Part shown: positions 8,267 through 18,764 of the stretch, piece by piece
Position numbering within the stretch: the stretch's first letter is position 1
How the letters are laid out: each line of letters begins with the position of its first letter
Assembly (NCBI RefSeq): GCF_900155635.1
Contig: NZ_LT732540.1
Coordinates: 1,135,275 to 1,199,274 of the forward strand
Direction of reading: 5' to 3'
Source of the DNA: Olsenella urininfantis
GTDB lineage: Bacteria; Actinomycetota; Coriobacteriia; Coriobacteriales; Atopobiaceae
DNA length: 64,000 nt
Translations under genes and position numbers: made by a program
Notes under the pieces: model-generated
Seen by the model: only the letters and a program-made list of their open reading frames with translations
The model's database searches: none
Told to the model about the DNA's origin: nothing

Positions 8267-10486
8267 ATGAGACGACTTGGCTTCAGGGACAAAGCACTAG
8301 GATGGGTGGTTTCCTCGCTCGTCATCCTATGTCTCGGCATGGCCCTCCCGCTTGCGCAGACCTCGGTGGCGCTTGCGGAAAGCCCCGAGAACGCCGAGGA
8401 GCTCCTTGTCCCGACCGACCAGGACCTAAGCACTAGCACGGACAACGCCCCCGTTCAGGGGGTGGGCGCACCGCGCAGTCTCACGCGCAGCATCGATGCG
8501 CCGGGCGCCGCGTCCGCACAGGGCTTTGTCATAGCGCTTGATGCCGGACACGGCGGACCAGACAGCGGAGCGGTGGGGTCGGGCCTCCAGGAAAAGCGAT
8601 GCTGTCTCATCATCGCCAAAGCCGCACGGGACAGGCTGGTGAACGTCTATCACGCAAACGTCTATATGACTCGAGAAGACGACCACGATGTGGAGCTGAT
8701 AGATAGGGTGACCAACTCCGTGAACGCAGGGGCTGACGTGTTCGTTTCCCTGCACATCAACGCTTCTGGACCACAGGCGAATGGAACAGAGGTCTGGTAT
8801 CCCAACTCCAGCGGTTTTTGGAAGGCGGAGGCCAACCATCGCGGCAAGGCTCTGTCCCAGAACATCCTCAATGAGATTACGGGCAGGTTTGGCACGAGCA
8901 ATCGAGGCGTGCTCACTCGCGACTATCCCGCTGATGCCGGAAAATCTTATCCCGACGGCTCCCGGATGGACTATTACTCCGTGATCAGGAACTCGCGACT
9001 ATATGGCATCCCCGGCGTCATCGTCGAACACGCCTTTATCTCGAATCCCAAGGACGTCGCCATCCTTGCTGATGACGAGAATCTCAGAAAAATGGGAGAG
9101 GCCGATGCCGACGCCATAGCTTGGACCTATGGGTTCAGCCAGTACAACAATTGGTTCAGCACCTCCTATGGCGAGAAGTACTCCGGATTCTATGGCGCGT
9201 GGGTGCAAGGCGCGGGCGGCTGGCAGGTCATGCGGAACGGCTCTCCCGTGACGAGCGAGTGGGTCATGTACCGTGGCGAGTGGTACTACCTGGACGAGAG
9301 CGGCATCGCCGCCACGGGCTGGAGGACGATCGACGGGACGAGGCGTCACTTCTCGGAGGGAGGCGCCGCCAGCACGGGCTGGTTCAACGACGTCGAGACG
9401 GGCGCGCGCTACCTCTTCTCGAACGAGGCGACCCCCGTCACCGGGTGGCACAAGGTGGGCGGCTCGTGGTACTACATGGACCCCGAGACCTGCGAGATGG
9501 CGACGGGCGCGCACAAGATCGGCTCCTTCTCGTACTGGCTCGACCCCGAGACGGGCGCCATGCACGCGGGCGGCTGGGGGCACGACAAGGGCAGGGACGT
9601 CTGGTACCTGGCCGACGGCAACGGGGCGCTCCAGACCGGGTGGCACAAGGTGGGCGGCTCGTGGTACTACATGGACCCCGAGACCTGCGAGATGGCGACG
9701 GGCGCGCACAAGATCGGCTCCTTCTCGTACTGGCTCGACCCCGAGACGGGCGCCATGCACGCGGGCGGCTGGGGGCACGACAAGGGCAGGGACGTCTGGT
9801 ACCTGGCCGACGGCAACGGGGCGCTCCGGACCGGGTGGCACAAGGTGGGCGGCTCGTGGTACTACATGGACCCCGAGACCTGCGAGATGGCGACGGGCCT
9901 ACTTTCATGGGACGGATATGTCTGGCCTCTCGGACCGGATGGCGCCTGGGACGGGCGCAAGCTTGAGGCGCAGAATGCGGGAGAGCCCATCATGGGGGCT
10001 TCTCGGGTCAGCGCAGAGACGATGGCGGACGCATTCAACCAGGTAAACGGAGAGTTCCCAAGCATATACTCATCGAAGGGTACACAGAGCATCAACGAGT
10101 TCTGTGAAATAATCGAGTCCTGCGCGCAAAAGGAAGGCGTACGCGCAGAGGTGGTCTTTGCCCAGGCGATGGTCGAGACCGGATGGCTGCGATTTGGCGG
10201 AGACGTCAAGCCCGAGCAGTGCAACTTCGCAGGGATTGGCGCAGTTGGCAACCAGGGCGAGGGCAACTCCTTCCCTGACGTAGAGACCGGCATAATGGCC
10301 CAGGTGCAGCACCTAAAGGCCTACGCAAGCACGGACGAGCTCAACACGAGCTGCGTTGATCCACGCTTTCACCTGGTGACTCGCGGCATAGCTCCCAACA
10401 TACAGGACCTGACGGGACGCTGGGCAACAAGCGAGGCCTATGCGAACTCCATTCTCAGCGTCATGCGCGCTCACCTGGGGATGTAA
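8267..10486 (+). CDS. Secreted N-acetylmuramoyl-L-alanine amidase with choline-binding-type repeats and glucosaminidase-like domain
   Basis: This 739-residue exported wall hydrolase has a signal peptide at residues 1-38 (basic start, hydrophobic core, ALA-E). An Amidase_3 domain covers about 88-285, with zinc ligands in DAGHGG, LQEK, SLHINA and VIVEHAF. Wall-binding repeats rich in GW, YYMD and YWLD cover about 300-555. The C-terminal region (about 575-739) contains VVFAQAMVETGW and NFAGIG, as in GH73-like endo-beta-N-acetylglucosaminidases. It would cut both peptide stem and glycan. The repeats resemble choline-binding repeats, and the gene is divergent from licCA, so binding to phosphocholine-decorated polymer is a fair inference. 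The start has AAAGGA upstream. Confidence 0.9.
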   Translation: MRRLGFRDKALGWVVSSLVILCLGMALPLAQTSVALAESPENAEELLVPTDQDLSTSTDNAPVQGVGAPRSLTRSIDAPGAASAQGFVIALDAGHGGPDSGAVGSGLQEKRCCLIIAKAARDRLVNVYHANVYMTREDDHDVELIDRVTNSVNAGADVFVSLHINASGPQANGTEVWYPNSSGFWKAEANHRGKALSQNILNEITGRFGTSNRGVLTRDYPADAGKSYPDGSRMDYYSVIRNSRLYGIPGVIVEHAFISNPKDVAILADDENLRKMGEADADAIAWTYGFSQYNNWFSTSYGEKYSGFYGAWVQGAGGWQVMRNGSPVTSEWVMYRGEWYYLDESGIAATGWRTIDGTRRHFSEGGAASTGWFNDVETGARYLFSNEATPVTGWHKVGGSWYYMDPETCEMATGAHKIGSFSYWLDPETGAMHAGGWGHDKGRDVWYLADGNGALQTGWHKVGGSWYYMDPETCEMATGAHKIGSFSYWLDPETGAMHAGGWGHDKGRDVWYLADGNGALRTGWHKVGGSWYYMDPETCEMATGLLSWDGYVWPLGPDGAWDGRKLEAQNAGEPIMGASRVSAETMADAFNQVNGEFPSIYSSKGTQSINEFCEIIESCAQKEGVRAEVVFAQAMVETGWLRFGGDVKPEQCNFAGIGAVGNQGEGNSFPDVETGIMAQVQHLKAYASTDELNTSCVDPRFHLVTRGIAPNIQDLTGRWATSEAYANSILSVMRAHLGM
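9440..9898 (+). repeat. Near-identical 195-bp tandem repeat inside the amidase gene
   Basis: Two consecutive 195-base copies (9440-9634 and 9635-9829) differ at one base (9633 A versus 9828 G, Gln versus Arg), and a third partial copy follows (9830-9898). Each encodes a 65-residue module with three wall-binding repeats. Identity at silent positions shows recent duplication or gene conversion, so copy number probably varies between strains and can be misassembled. Confidence 0.95.
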
Positions 10487-10507
10487 ATCTCTGCAACACC
10501 TACCACT

Positions 10508-10539
10508 GAGGGGGGTTGGCGTAAACGCCAACCCCCCTC
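10508..10539. terminator. Bidirectional hairpin between amidase and rmlCD
   Basis: A perfect 14-bp inverted repeat (GAGGGGGGTTGGCG and its complement) with a TAAA loop lies between two convergent genes. It can terminate both transcripts. Confidence 0.85.
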
Positions 10540-10595
10540 CTCATGTAAATGTGGGCAACTGCATCATCGGCGGACATCCATAAGGGCATAGGCAA

Positions 10596-12038
10596 CTACC
10601 CAATGCCCTCCAGATACGAGAAGAGCTCGTCCTCCCAATCTCGCGGCTTAAATCCCAAGTCACTGATTTTCTCGAGAGACAAGGTGCTGTTGTGCGGCCT
10701 CGGAGCAACGGGTCCCTTGGCATCGTCATAGTAGTCAGACGTCGTCACCGCACGCACGCAGCTTGCGTTGTCGTTCTTCCTGTCGAACACCAATTTCGCA
10801 ATGTCAAACCAGCTGGCAGTGCGCCCCTCGTTGGAGAGATTGTATGTCCCATAGTCTGAGCCGTTGTCCAGCAGCCAGAAGATGCCCCTCGCAAGCTCGT
10901 CCGTGAATGTCAGCCTTCCCCGCTGATCATTCACAACGGACACCAGCTCCAACCCATCGGCAGGATCGGCACAGCGATCAGAGAGTGCGGCCATGGTCCT
11001 CACGAAGTTATTGCCGTCTCCAATGACCCAGCTCGTACGGACGACATAGTGCTTGGGACAGCAGGCCAGGGCAATGTCGCCCGCAGCTTTGGCCTGGCCA
11101 TAGACTGACAGGGGAGCATACGGCTCGCGCTCGTCGTGTACGTCCCTTCTGCCGTCAAACACGTACTCGGATGAAACATGCACCAGGGTAATGTCATGCC
11201 TCGCGCAAGTCTGGGCAAGAAGGCTAGGTCCAAGGGCGTTCGCCTTCCAGCATGCCACGCGACCCTCCGTCGTCTCCGCCCGATCAACTGCGGTATATGC
11301 GCCACAGTTTATGACTGTCCCGTATTCATCCCAGGAGATGCTGTCATATGACCTGGGATCAGAGAAATCAAAGGAGTCGATGTCACAATACTCGAAGCCA
11401 TCCAGGCCCCTCTCGTTCGCAATCTGACGGATTGCCCTGCCAAGCTGGCCTTTGCAACCCGTCACAAGCGTCCGCTTGCCGCGCATGGGCGAAACATCCC
11501 GTAGACGGGGATGACCCCTATCGGCCATGGAAAGCTCGCATTCTGCGAGAGGAATGGGCCATTCAATTGCAAGCTGTTCGTCGGCCAGGTTAACAAAGGT
11601 GTAAGACTCCTTCAGCTCCTGCGACCAATGAGCATTGACGAGATAGGTGTAGGCGGTTCCGTCTTCTAGCGCCTGGAAGGCGTTGCCCACGCCGCGTGGG
11701 ACGAAAATGGCCTTGGACGGGTCAAGACGACAACAAAATACCTTCCCGAATCCCTTGCCGACACGCAGGTCAACCCAAGCCCCAAAGACCGAGCCGGAGG
11801 CAACGGAAATATACTTGTCCCAGGGCTCGGCATGGATTCCACGCGTGACCCCCCTTTGGGCATTGAAGCTGATGTTGTTTTGCACCGGATGGAAATTCCT
11901 CAGGCCGCAGGAGGACATCTTCGCCTGCTGCCAGTTCTCCTTGAACCATCCCCTGTCGTCACCATGTACGCAGAGGTCAAATAGCTTCAGCCCCTCTATC
12001 CCTGTCTCGTAAGAGCGCAGGTCCTTTTCAAAGTCCAC
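10596..12038 (-). CDS. RmlC-RmlD fusion: dTDP-4-dehydrorhamnose 3,5-epimerase and reductase
   Basis: A 480-residue bifunctional enzyme for the last two steps to dTDP-L-rhamnose. Residues 1-185 form the RmlC cupin (DDRGWFKENW, TRGIHAEPWDKYISV, FVPRGVGNAFQAL). Residues about 190-480 form the RmlD short-chain reductase with the NAD(P)H motif TGCKGQLG and the YGQAKAAGD segment carrying the catalytic Tyr-x3-Lys. Both halves look complete. RmlC normally starts from the product of RmlB, encoded just upstream, so rmlA, rmlB and rmlCD form a minus-strand unit with 9-10 bases between genes. Fusions of this kind are known in Actinobacteria. Confidence 0.95.
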   Translation of the reverse strand: MDFEKDLRSYETGIEGLKLFDLCVHGDDRGWFKENWQQAKMSSCGLRNFHPVQNNISFNAQRGVTRGIHAEPWDKYISVASGSVFGAWVDLRVGKGFGKVFCCRLDPSKAIFVPRGVGNAFQALEDGTAYTYLVNAHWSQELKESYTFVNLADEQLAIEWPIPLAECELSMADRGHPRLRDVSPMRGKRTLVTGCKGQLGRAIRQIANERGLDGFEYCDIDSFDFSDPRSYDSISWDEYGTVINCGAYTAVDRAETTEGRVACWKANALGPSLLAQTCARHDITLVHVSSEYVFDGRRDVHDEREPYAPLSVYGQAKAAGDIALACCPKHYVVRTSWVIGDGNNFVRTMAALSDRCADPADGLELVSVVNDQRGRLTFTDELARGIFWLLDNGSDYGTYNLSNEGRTASWFDIAKLVFDRKNDNASCVRAVTTSDYYDDAKGPVAPRPHNSTLSLEKISDLGFKPRDWEDELFSYLEGIG

Positions 12039-12047
12039 AGAGTCCTC

Positions 12048-13965
<1,918 letters not shown>

Positions 13966-14176
13966 TGAACGATCCCTTCACGTTGAACCGCAGCAATGCC
14001 CATCGCGGTACGCGCTTCCCCTCGCCGCCTCGGCCGCCGCGAGAGGGGCGATACGAGCGGCTTTCGCGGCGGGAGAGGCCCGGAAACCACACGCATCTCC
14101 CCTCTCGCGGCACCAAAGCCGAAGCCGAGAGGTCCGCAGCCGGCGGTGGTGCAGGTGGCGCCGCAGCGGCAGGCGG
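13966..14176. other. GC-rich intergenic region with hairpins upstream of rmlA
   Basis: No credible gene is visible. The region holds a possible hairpin at 14018-14048 (CCCCTCGC with GCGAGAGGGG) and, at 14078-14100, a motif whose minus strand GGAGATGCGTGTGGTTT resembles copies at 29478-29534. On the minus strand this is the leader of rmlA. Confidence 0.5.
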
Positions 14177-14548
14177 CTAGTCGGTGGCGTCACGGTCGGA
14201 GGGGTCATCTGCATCCGAAAGACGCTTCTCGATGAGGGCAAGGTGCTGGATCATCTGACGGATGTCGCGGGACTGCCAGCTCACGATGACCGTCAGGGAT
14301 AGGCATATGCCCAGAAGGATAACGAATCCGACCAAGAACACGAAGTTGGACGCGAGGCCGATCCCCAACAGCTTGGCAATCGCCCCGACGAGGTCCGGGG
14401 CCACCGCACAAAGAATCAGCGCGAGCGACATCGCCATCCAGAGGAGAGAGTACTTCAGCTGAAGCCTGCCCCTCGAAACCAGACGAACGACCGCAAAGAA
14501 GAAGAGCAGGCAAAAGCAAGCCAGCATCAGACGTAGGGTGACTCCCAT
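14177..14548 (-). CDS. DUF2304 membrane protein
   Basis: A 123-residue protein with three hydrophobic helices (about residues 5-23, 32-50 and 66-90) and a charged, probably cytoplasmic coiled C-terminus (SRDIRQMIQHLALIEKRL). This layout is that of DUF2304 proteins, which commonly sit next to a GT2 polyprenyl-phosphate glycosyltransferase and probably act with it at the membrane. The GT2 gene ends one base upstream of its start, so the two are very likely translationally linked. Confidence 0.8.
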   Translation of the reverse strand: MGVTLRLMLACFCLLFFFAVVRLVSRGRLQLKYSLLWMAMSLALILCAVAPDLVGAIAKLLGIGLASNFVFLVGFVILLGICLSLTVIVSWQSRDIRQMIQHLALIEKRLSDADDPSDRDATD

Positions 14549-14549
14549 C

Positions 14550-15269
14550 CTATTTCCTCCCCCCTCTTTGGCCCATTCCCTCGATCAGCACGGCCAGAGT
14601 GACCTTGACCATGTAGTAGACGCTTCGCAGAGCATTGATGGACGACGTGCCGCTCTGCCGCTCGCGCATGATGACGGGCACCTCGCGAACGACAAGGCTG
14701 TGGGTGTGCGCGGTCACGATCGACTCGGGCTCCGGATAGTCGCACGGATAGCTTGAGGCGAACAGCGACATCGCCCGCCTGCCAGAGGCCCTGAACCCTG
14801 ACGTGCAGTCCGTGATGGTCAGGCCCGTGACGAACCTGATGCACCCCTCAAGCCATTTGATGCCGATCCTGCGCAGGAGGGTGGAGCGAAAGCCCCCGGA
14901 CTCGCCCACGAAGCGCGAGCCGATGACCAGGTCGGCGCCGCGGCCGATCTCCTCGAGAAGCCTGGGGACGTAGGAGATGTCATGCTGGCCATCGCCATCG
15001 ACTTGGATGTCCACGTCATAGCCGTGCTCAAGGGCATAGCGATGGCCCGTCTGCACCGCGCCCCCGATGCCCAAGTTGATGGGAAGGTCCACGCAGTTCA
15101 GCCCATTGGCCTGACAGACGCGCAGGGTGCCGTCGGTTGACCCGTCGTTTATGACGACATAGTCATAGCCCGCCTCCGTGATCTGGCGAACCACCGACAA
15201 GATGTTGCCCTCCTCGTTGTAGGCCGGGACCACAAGCAGGACGCGGGGCTTGTCATCGTGTATGTCCAT
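14550..15269 (-). CDS. GT2 glycosyltransferase of the dolichol/undecaprenyl-phosphate sugar synthase type
   Basis: A 239-residue GT-A enzyme. It has VVPAYNEEGNI, VINDGSTDGT, the DxD-type VDGDGQHD, GSRFVGESGGFRS and a C-terminal ITDCTSGFRASGRRAM region, as in DPM1-like enzymes that load a sugar onto a polyprenyl phosphate. Together with the DUF2304 partner it may supply a lipid-linked sugar for the surface polymer. The sugar cannot be told from sequence. It is divergent from the LicD gene at 15499. Confidence 0.88.
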   Translation of the reverse strand: MDIHDDKPRVLLVVPAYNEEGNILSVVRQITEAGYDYVVINDGSTDGTLRVCQANGLNCVDLPINLGIGGAVQTGHRYALEHGYDVDIQVDGDGQHDISYVPRLLEEIGRGADLVIGSRFVGESGGFRSTLLRRIGIKWLEGCIRFVTGLTITDCTSGFRASGRRAMSLFASSYPCDYPEPESIVTAHTHSLVVREVPVIMRERQSGTSSINALRSVYYMVKVTLAVLIEGMGQRGGRK

Positions 15270-15498
15270 GAAACCCTCTCGACATAACGGCTCTGCGCGG
15301 AGCGTGGAAAGGACATTGAGGCGCAGCGTTCACCATAGCCCATCCACCATACCATTGCCACCATTGCGACATCTCACGACAAGCGATGCGAACTTGGTGT
15401 TAGCCAATGTGTGTCCATGCGGCGCTACCGCTGGTGGCGATGCCGTATGCTAAACTGTGCGATGCCCAAGCCAGAAGAGAGCGAGCCTCGGGAGCCGC

Positions 15499-16344
15499 AT
15501 GAAAGAATATGACACAGAGACCCTTCGACACGTATGGAAATGCGAGCTGAAGATTCTGAAAGACGTGGCGCGCATATGTGACGAACGAAGCCTCACTTAC
15601 TTCGGCTTCGGGGGAACGGGCATAGGGGCCATTCGTCACAAGGGGTTCATCCCCTGGGACGACGACATCGACATAGGTATGCCTGCCCAAGACCTTGAGC
15701 AGCTCATCAAGGTCATCCGCGAGGAACATGCTGACGTCTACGACGTGATTGATGCTTCCATAGATAGCAACTATCCCCTCGCCACTACACGCATCATGCT
15801 CAAGGGTACGCAGTTCTGCGAGGAGACCCTCGCAGAACTTCCGCTTGACCTTGGCATATTTCTTGACATGTACGCCTTTGACAACGTCGCGGATGATGAG
15901 GTCGCGTATCGAAAGCAAGCCTGGGACGCCTGGTTCTGGTCGCACATCCGCATCCTCATAAGCGTCCCCCGCCCTGTCATACTCATTGGCGGATGGAAGG
16001 GAGCACTTCTGCGTGTTGCCTGCGCAAGCGCATACGGCCTTGCAAGACTCCTGCACCTATCGCCCCAGTTCGCCTATCGCAGGGAGCGCGAGGCGCGAGA
16101 GCGCTACGCCAACGTGAAGACGCGTCGCATTGGATATCTGCACGACACGGACCGCTTTACCCAGACACTCGCCTGGACCGACATCAAGCCCCTTTTGTAC
16201 CTCGATTTCGAGGACATGAAGCTTCCGTTTCCGCAGGGGATCGACACGCTGCTCAAGGTCACGTATGGCGACTACATGCAGCTTCCCCCCGTCGAGAAGC
16301 GCAAGAACCACTTCCCCGCCCGCCTGGACTTTGGACCGTACTAG
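15499..16344 (+). CDS. LicD family phosphotransferase (first copy)
   Basis: A 281-residue LicD-family protein. The diagnostic region YFGFGGTGIGAIRHKGFIPW, followed by DDDIDIGMP, is present; these acidic residues are the expected metal/nucleotide site. The family transfers phosphocholine (or similar groups) from CDP-linked donors to sugars of surface polymers. Given the licB/licCA genes 7 kb away, phosphocholine is the likely group, though some LicD relatives use other substrates. I used the ATG at 15499, with a weak GGGAG upstream. The C-terminal KNHFPARLDFG tail matches the second LicD in the window. Confidence 0.88.
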   Translation: MKEYDTETLRHVWKCELKILKDVARICDERSLTYFGFGGTGIGAIRHKGFIPWDDDIDIGMPAQDLEQLIKVIREEHADVYDVIDASIDSNYPLATTRIMLKGTQFCEETLAELPLDLGIFLDMYAFDNVADDEVAYRKQAWDAWFWSHIRILISVPRPVILIGGWKGALLRVACASAYGLARLLHLSPQFAYRREREARERYANVKTRRIGYLHDTDRFTQTLAWTDIKPLLYLDFEDMKLPFPQGIDTLLKVTYGDYMQLPPVEKRKNHFPARLDFGPY

Positions 16345-16384
16345 TCCAACCAAGCACAGGACAGTGGTGCGAAACAGGGGCCCT

Positions 16385-17440
16385 TTACGAGGCATCCAGG
16401 TGGTAACGAGAGAATACCCAACGAAGTGCAAGCTTGCGACCATACCGGGCGCCGAAGAAGCGCCAGGCGGCCTTCTTGCGCAGGAATACTGATGCCTGCG
16501 GCCGTCTGAACAGGTTCAGTGCGAGGTTTCTGTCCGCCTTGACGTCAATCTTCCTCAAGGAATCCTCCGTGAAGAAGCGCCTCAGTATTCCCGAGAGACG
16601 CTGGGCAACGACGATGAAGTCATCCTGAGGCGCCCTGAGCATATTGGTCAGGGCGAAATCCAAACCCCACGAGACCATCTGGGAGCAGTACTTCTCGAGG
16701 ATGCCCAGACGCTCCCAGTCGGCATAGATATGCTCCAGAACATCTGCATGCTCAAGCATCTTGCCGCAGAGGTCCTTGAACCTTTGGTCCATAAGTGAGC
16801 CAGGACGCTGAGCCCTATACTCATAGAGCTTCTTCGAGATAAACACCGTGTGTGACGAGCGAGGGTATACCGCAAAGCAAAACACCTGATCCTCGCCAAA
16901 GGGCAGCTCCTCATCAAAGCGAAGCCCCTGCTCGGCAAGGAAGCTTGCCTTGAGCGCCAGGCGCCATACGAAGGGCCGTGACTGCTCCTTAAAGAGGACA
17001 TCAGTAGAGAAGCTGGTGTACTCGACGTCCCTTGGACTGAGCGCATAATCAAGCCAAGGAGAGTTTAGACTGGCAGGAATGTAGGTTGCACCAAAAACCA
17101 GCACATCGGTATCTGCAGAGGAAAGAGCCTCGTGAATCTCCTCACAGGCAGAGGGAAGAAAGCGGTCATCAGGGTCCAAAAAGCAGATGAAGTCACCCGT
17201 GGCAGCCCTGATGCCCGCATTGCGGGCGGCAGAAGGGCCGGCGTTGCTCTGACATATAACCCTCACGCGCCCATCGCGCTCGGCCCACTGTCGCAGCTTG
17301 TCTTCTGACCCATCTGTTGATCCATCGTTCACGCAGATAATCTCTAGGTCCCGATAGGTCTGCGCTTCAAGGGATTCCAGGCACCCGTCGAGGTAGTCCT
17401 CCACGTTGTAGACGGGAACCACGACCGAAACCTTGCCCAT
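16385..17440 (-). CDS. GT2 family glycosyltransferase
   Basis: A 351-residue inverting glycosyltransferase with VVVPVYNVEDYLDGCLESL, VNDGSTDGS, SNAGPSAARNAGI and the DxD-type FLDPDDRF. The C-terminal half is alpha-helical and typical of capsule GT2 enzymes. It follows another GT2 gene on the same strand. The start is either ATG 17440 or an upstream GTG at 17452 that overlaps the previous stop codon by one base. Its acceptor and sugar cannot be assigned. Confidence 0.88.
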   Translation of the reverse strand: MGKVSVVVPVYNVEDYLDGCLESLEAQTYRDLEIICVNDGSTDGSEDKLRQWAERDGRVRVICQSNAGPSAARNAGIRAATGDFICFLDPDDRFLPSACEEIHEALSSADTDVLVFGATYIPASLNSPWLDYALSPRDVEYTSFSTDVLFKEQSRPFVWRLALKASFLAEQGLRFDEELPFGEDQVFCFAVYPRSSHTVFISKKLYEYRAQRPGSLMDQRFKDLCGKMLEHADVLEHIYADWERLGILEKYCSQMVSWGLDFALTNMLRAPQDDFIVVAQRLSGILRRFFTEDSLRKIDVKADRNLALNLFRRPQASVFLRKKAAWRFFGARYGRKLALRWVFSRYHLDAS

Positions 17441-17451
17441 AATGCGTATCA

Positions 17452-18630
17452 CTACCCCTCTCGAAGCTTGAGTTTGACAAGCTCGGCAACACCAGAGGCA
17501 CCGCCAATGGACCAGAAGTTCTTCATGGTCTCCAACTTGCTGGCGCTCAACCTGGAGGAGCGCACCGCAGCATAAACGTCCTTCTTATAGAGGACCTGAC
17601 GCAGGCTGGCCACCTGCGGCAAGGTGAAGTATTGGTATAGCGCAAGTTCGTCATCGCTCGCATAGCTTCCGTCCAGAACACCCTCCGGGATGCTTCCCCT
17701 CTCGACCTCCTCGTGCATCTCGAGAGAAAACCTATCCAGAAACTCCGACTTGAGATCGGTCGTCAGGCGGTCATAGTTCCATGCATAGTTAAGGAACTTT
17801 ACATATGCGCGAACCGGATCGAGTCCCTGGCGAAGCTCGGGCCTTTCCTCATCTAGGAAGCGTCGCATCTCTGCATGCTCGTCACAGATGCAGTACACCT
17901 TACCGGGAGAGTTCACGGACGATTGCTCGTTATCCTGACGGTAATGCAGGAACGCCTTTCCGGAATACCTTGCCCTCTCCGCGCAGGAGAACACCTTGAA
18001 CGTGAAGCTCGAATCCTGGTATGAGGCACCCGGAGTGGGCAGGAAGCGAATGCCGTTCTCGTCCAGGAACCTCTTGAGATAGAGCGCGGACCAGATTGAC
18101 GGCTTCTTCCAGAAGATATCTGGGTAATTCCTTGGCGCATGAACGCCAAGATTCACCATCTCTGATGTGGCCAAGGTGAAATAGACGTCATTTCGATACG
18201 AGTACTCTGGCCTCCCCTCAGACCAGTACAGCCAGAAATTGCACTTAAATACCTCGAGCCGATCTGCCTCAGCCATGCTCACCATATATTCGATGGCATT
18301 AAAATCGAGAAAGTCATCTGACTCGAGAATGGAGATGTACTTGCCCCGTGCAAGCTCAAGTCCCCTATTCATTGAGTCACCGTATCCGCTGTTGGGCTTA
18401 TCAATCAGCTTGAAGCGTGCATCTGCGCTCGCATAAGACTCAATTATTGCACGAGAGCCATCCGTAGAGCCATCATTTATGCAGAGTATCTCTAGATTTT
18501 GGTAGCTCTGCCTACTAAGAGAATCCAGGCACTGGTCGAGATACCTTTCAACGTTGAATATGGGAACCAAGACGCTGACAAGCGCATTGTCCATGTTGCT
18601 CACACTGCTCTCCAGAGAAGACGTTTGCAT
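17452..18630 (-). CDS. GT2 family glycosyltransferase
   Basis: A 392-residue capsule-type glycosyltransferase with VLVPIFNVERYLDQCLDSL, INDGSTDGSRAII, KPNSGYGDSMNRG and SILESDDFLD as its GT-A core, then a long helical C-terminal part (about residues 180-392) likely to bind the acceptor. It is the first gene of a two-gene minus-strand unit and is divergent from the acyltransferase at 18765. The start at 18630 may be replaced by the ATG at residue 13, just ahead of the GT core. Confidence 0.87.
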   Translation of the reverse strand: MQTSSLESSVSNMDNALVSVLVPIFNVERYLDQCLDSLSRQSYQNLEILCINDGSTDGSRAIIESYASADARFKLIDKPNSGYGDSMNRGLELARGKYISILESDDFLDFNAIEYMVSMAEADRLEVFKCNFWLYWSEGRPEYSYRNDVYFTLATSEMVNLGVHAPRNYPDIFWKKPSIWSALYLKRFLDENGIRFLPTPGASYQDSSFTFKVFSCAERARYSGKAFLHYRQDNEQSSVNSPGKVYCICDEHAEMRRFLDEERPELRQGLDPVRAYVKFLNYAWNYDRLTTDLKSEFLDRFSLEMHEEVERGSIPEGVLDGSYASDDELALYQYFTLPQVASLRQVLYKKDVYAAVRSSRLSASKLETMKNFWSIGGASGVAELVKLKLREG

Positions 18631-18764
18631 CGAACACGTCCATGGCAGGGCAAGAACGGGCCCGTTGCCCTATTTCCCAAAGGCGCCTTAGCATCTTAGC
18701 AGAGACCATCAAGAATGAGCGAATATACTGGACAATTAAACAGACCATACGCTCCGGAGGCACA

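Noticed and set aside
8267..10486. Phage endolysin origin of the amidase
   Set aside because: A signal peptide, linkage to the licB/licCA genes and absence of holin or phage genes favour a host wall hydrolase.
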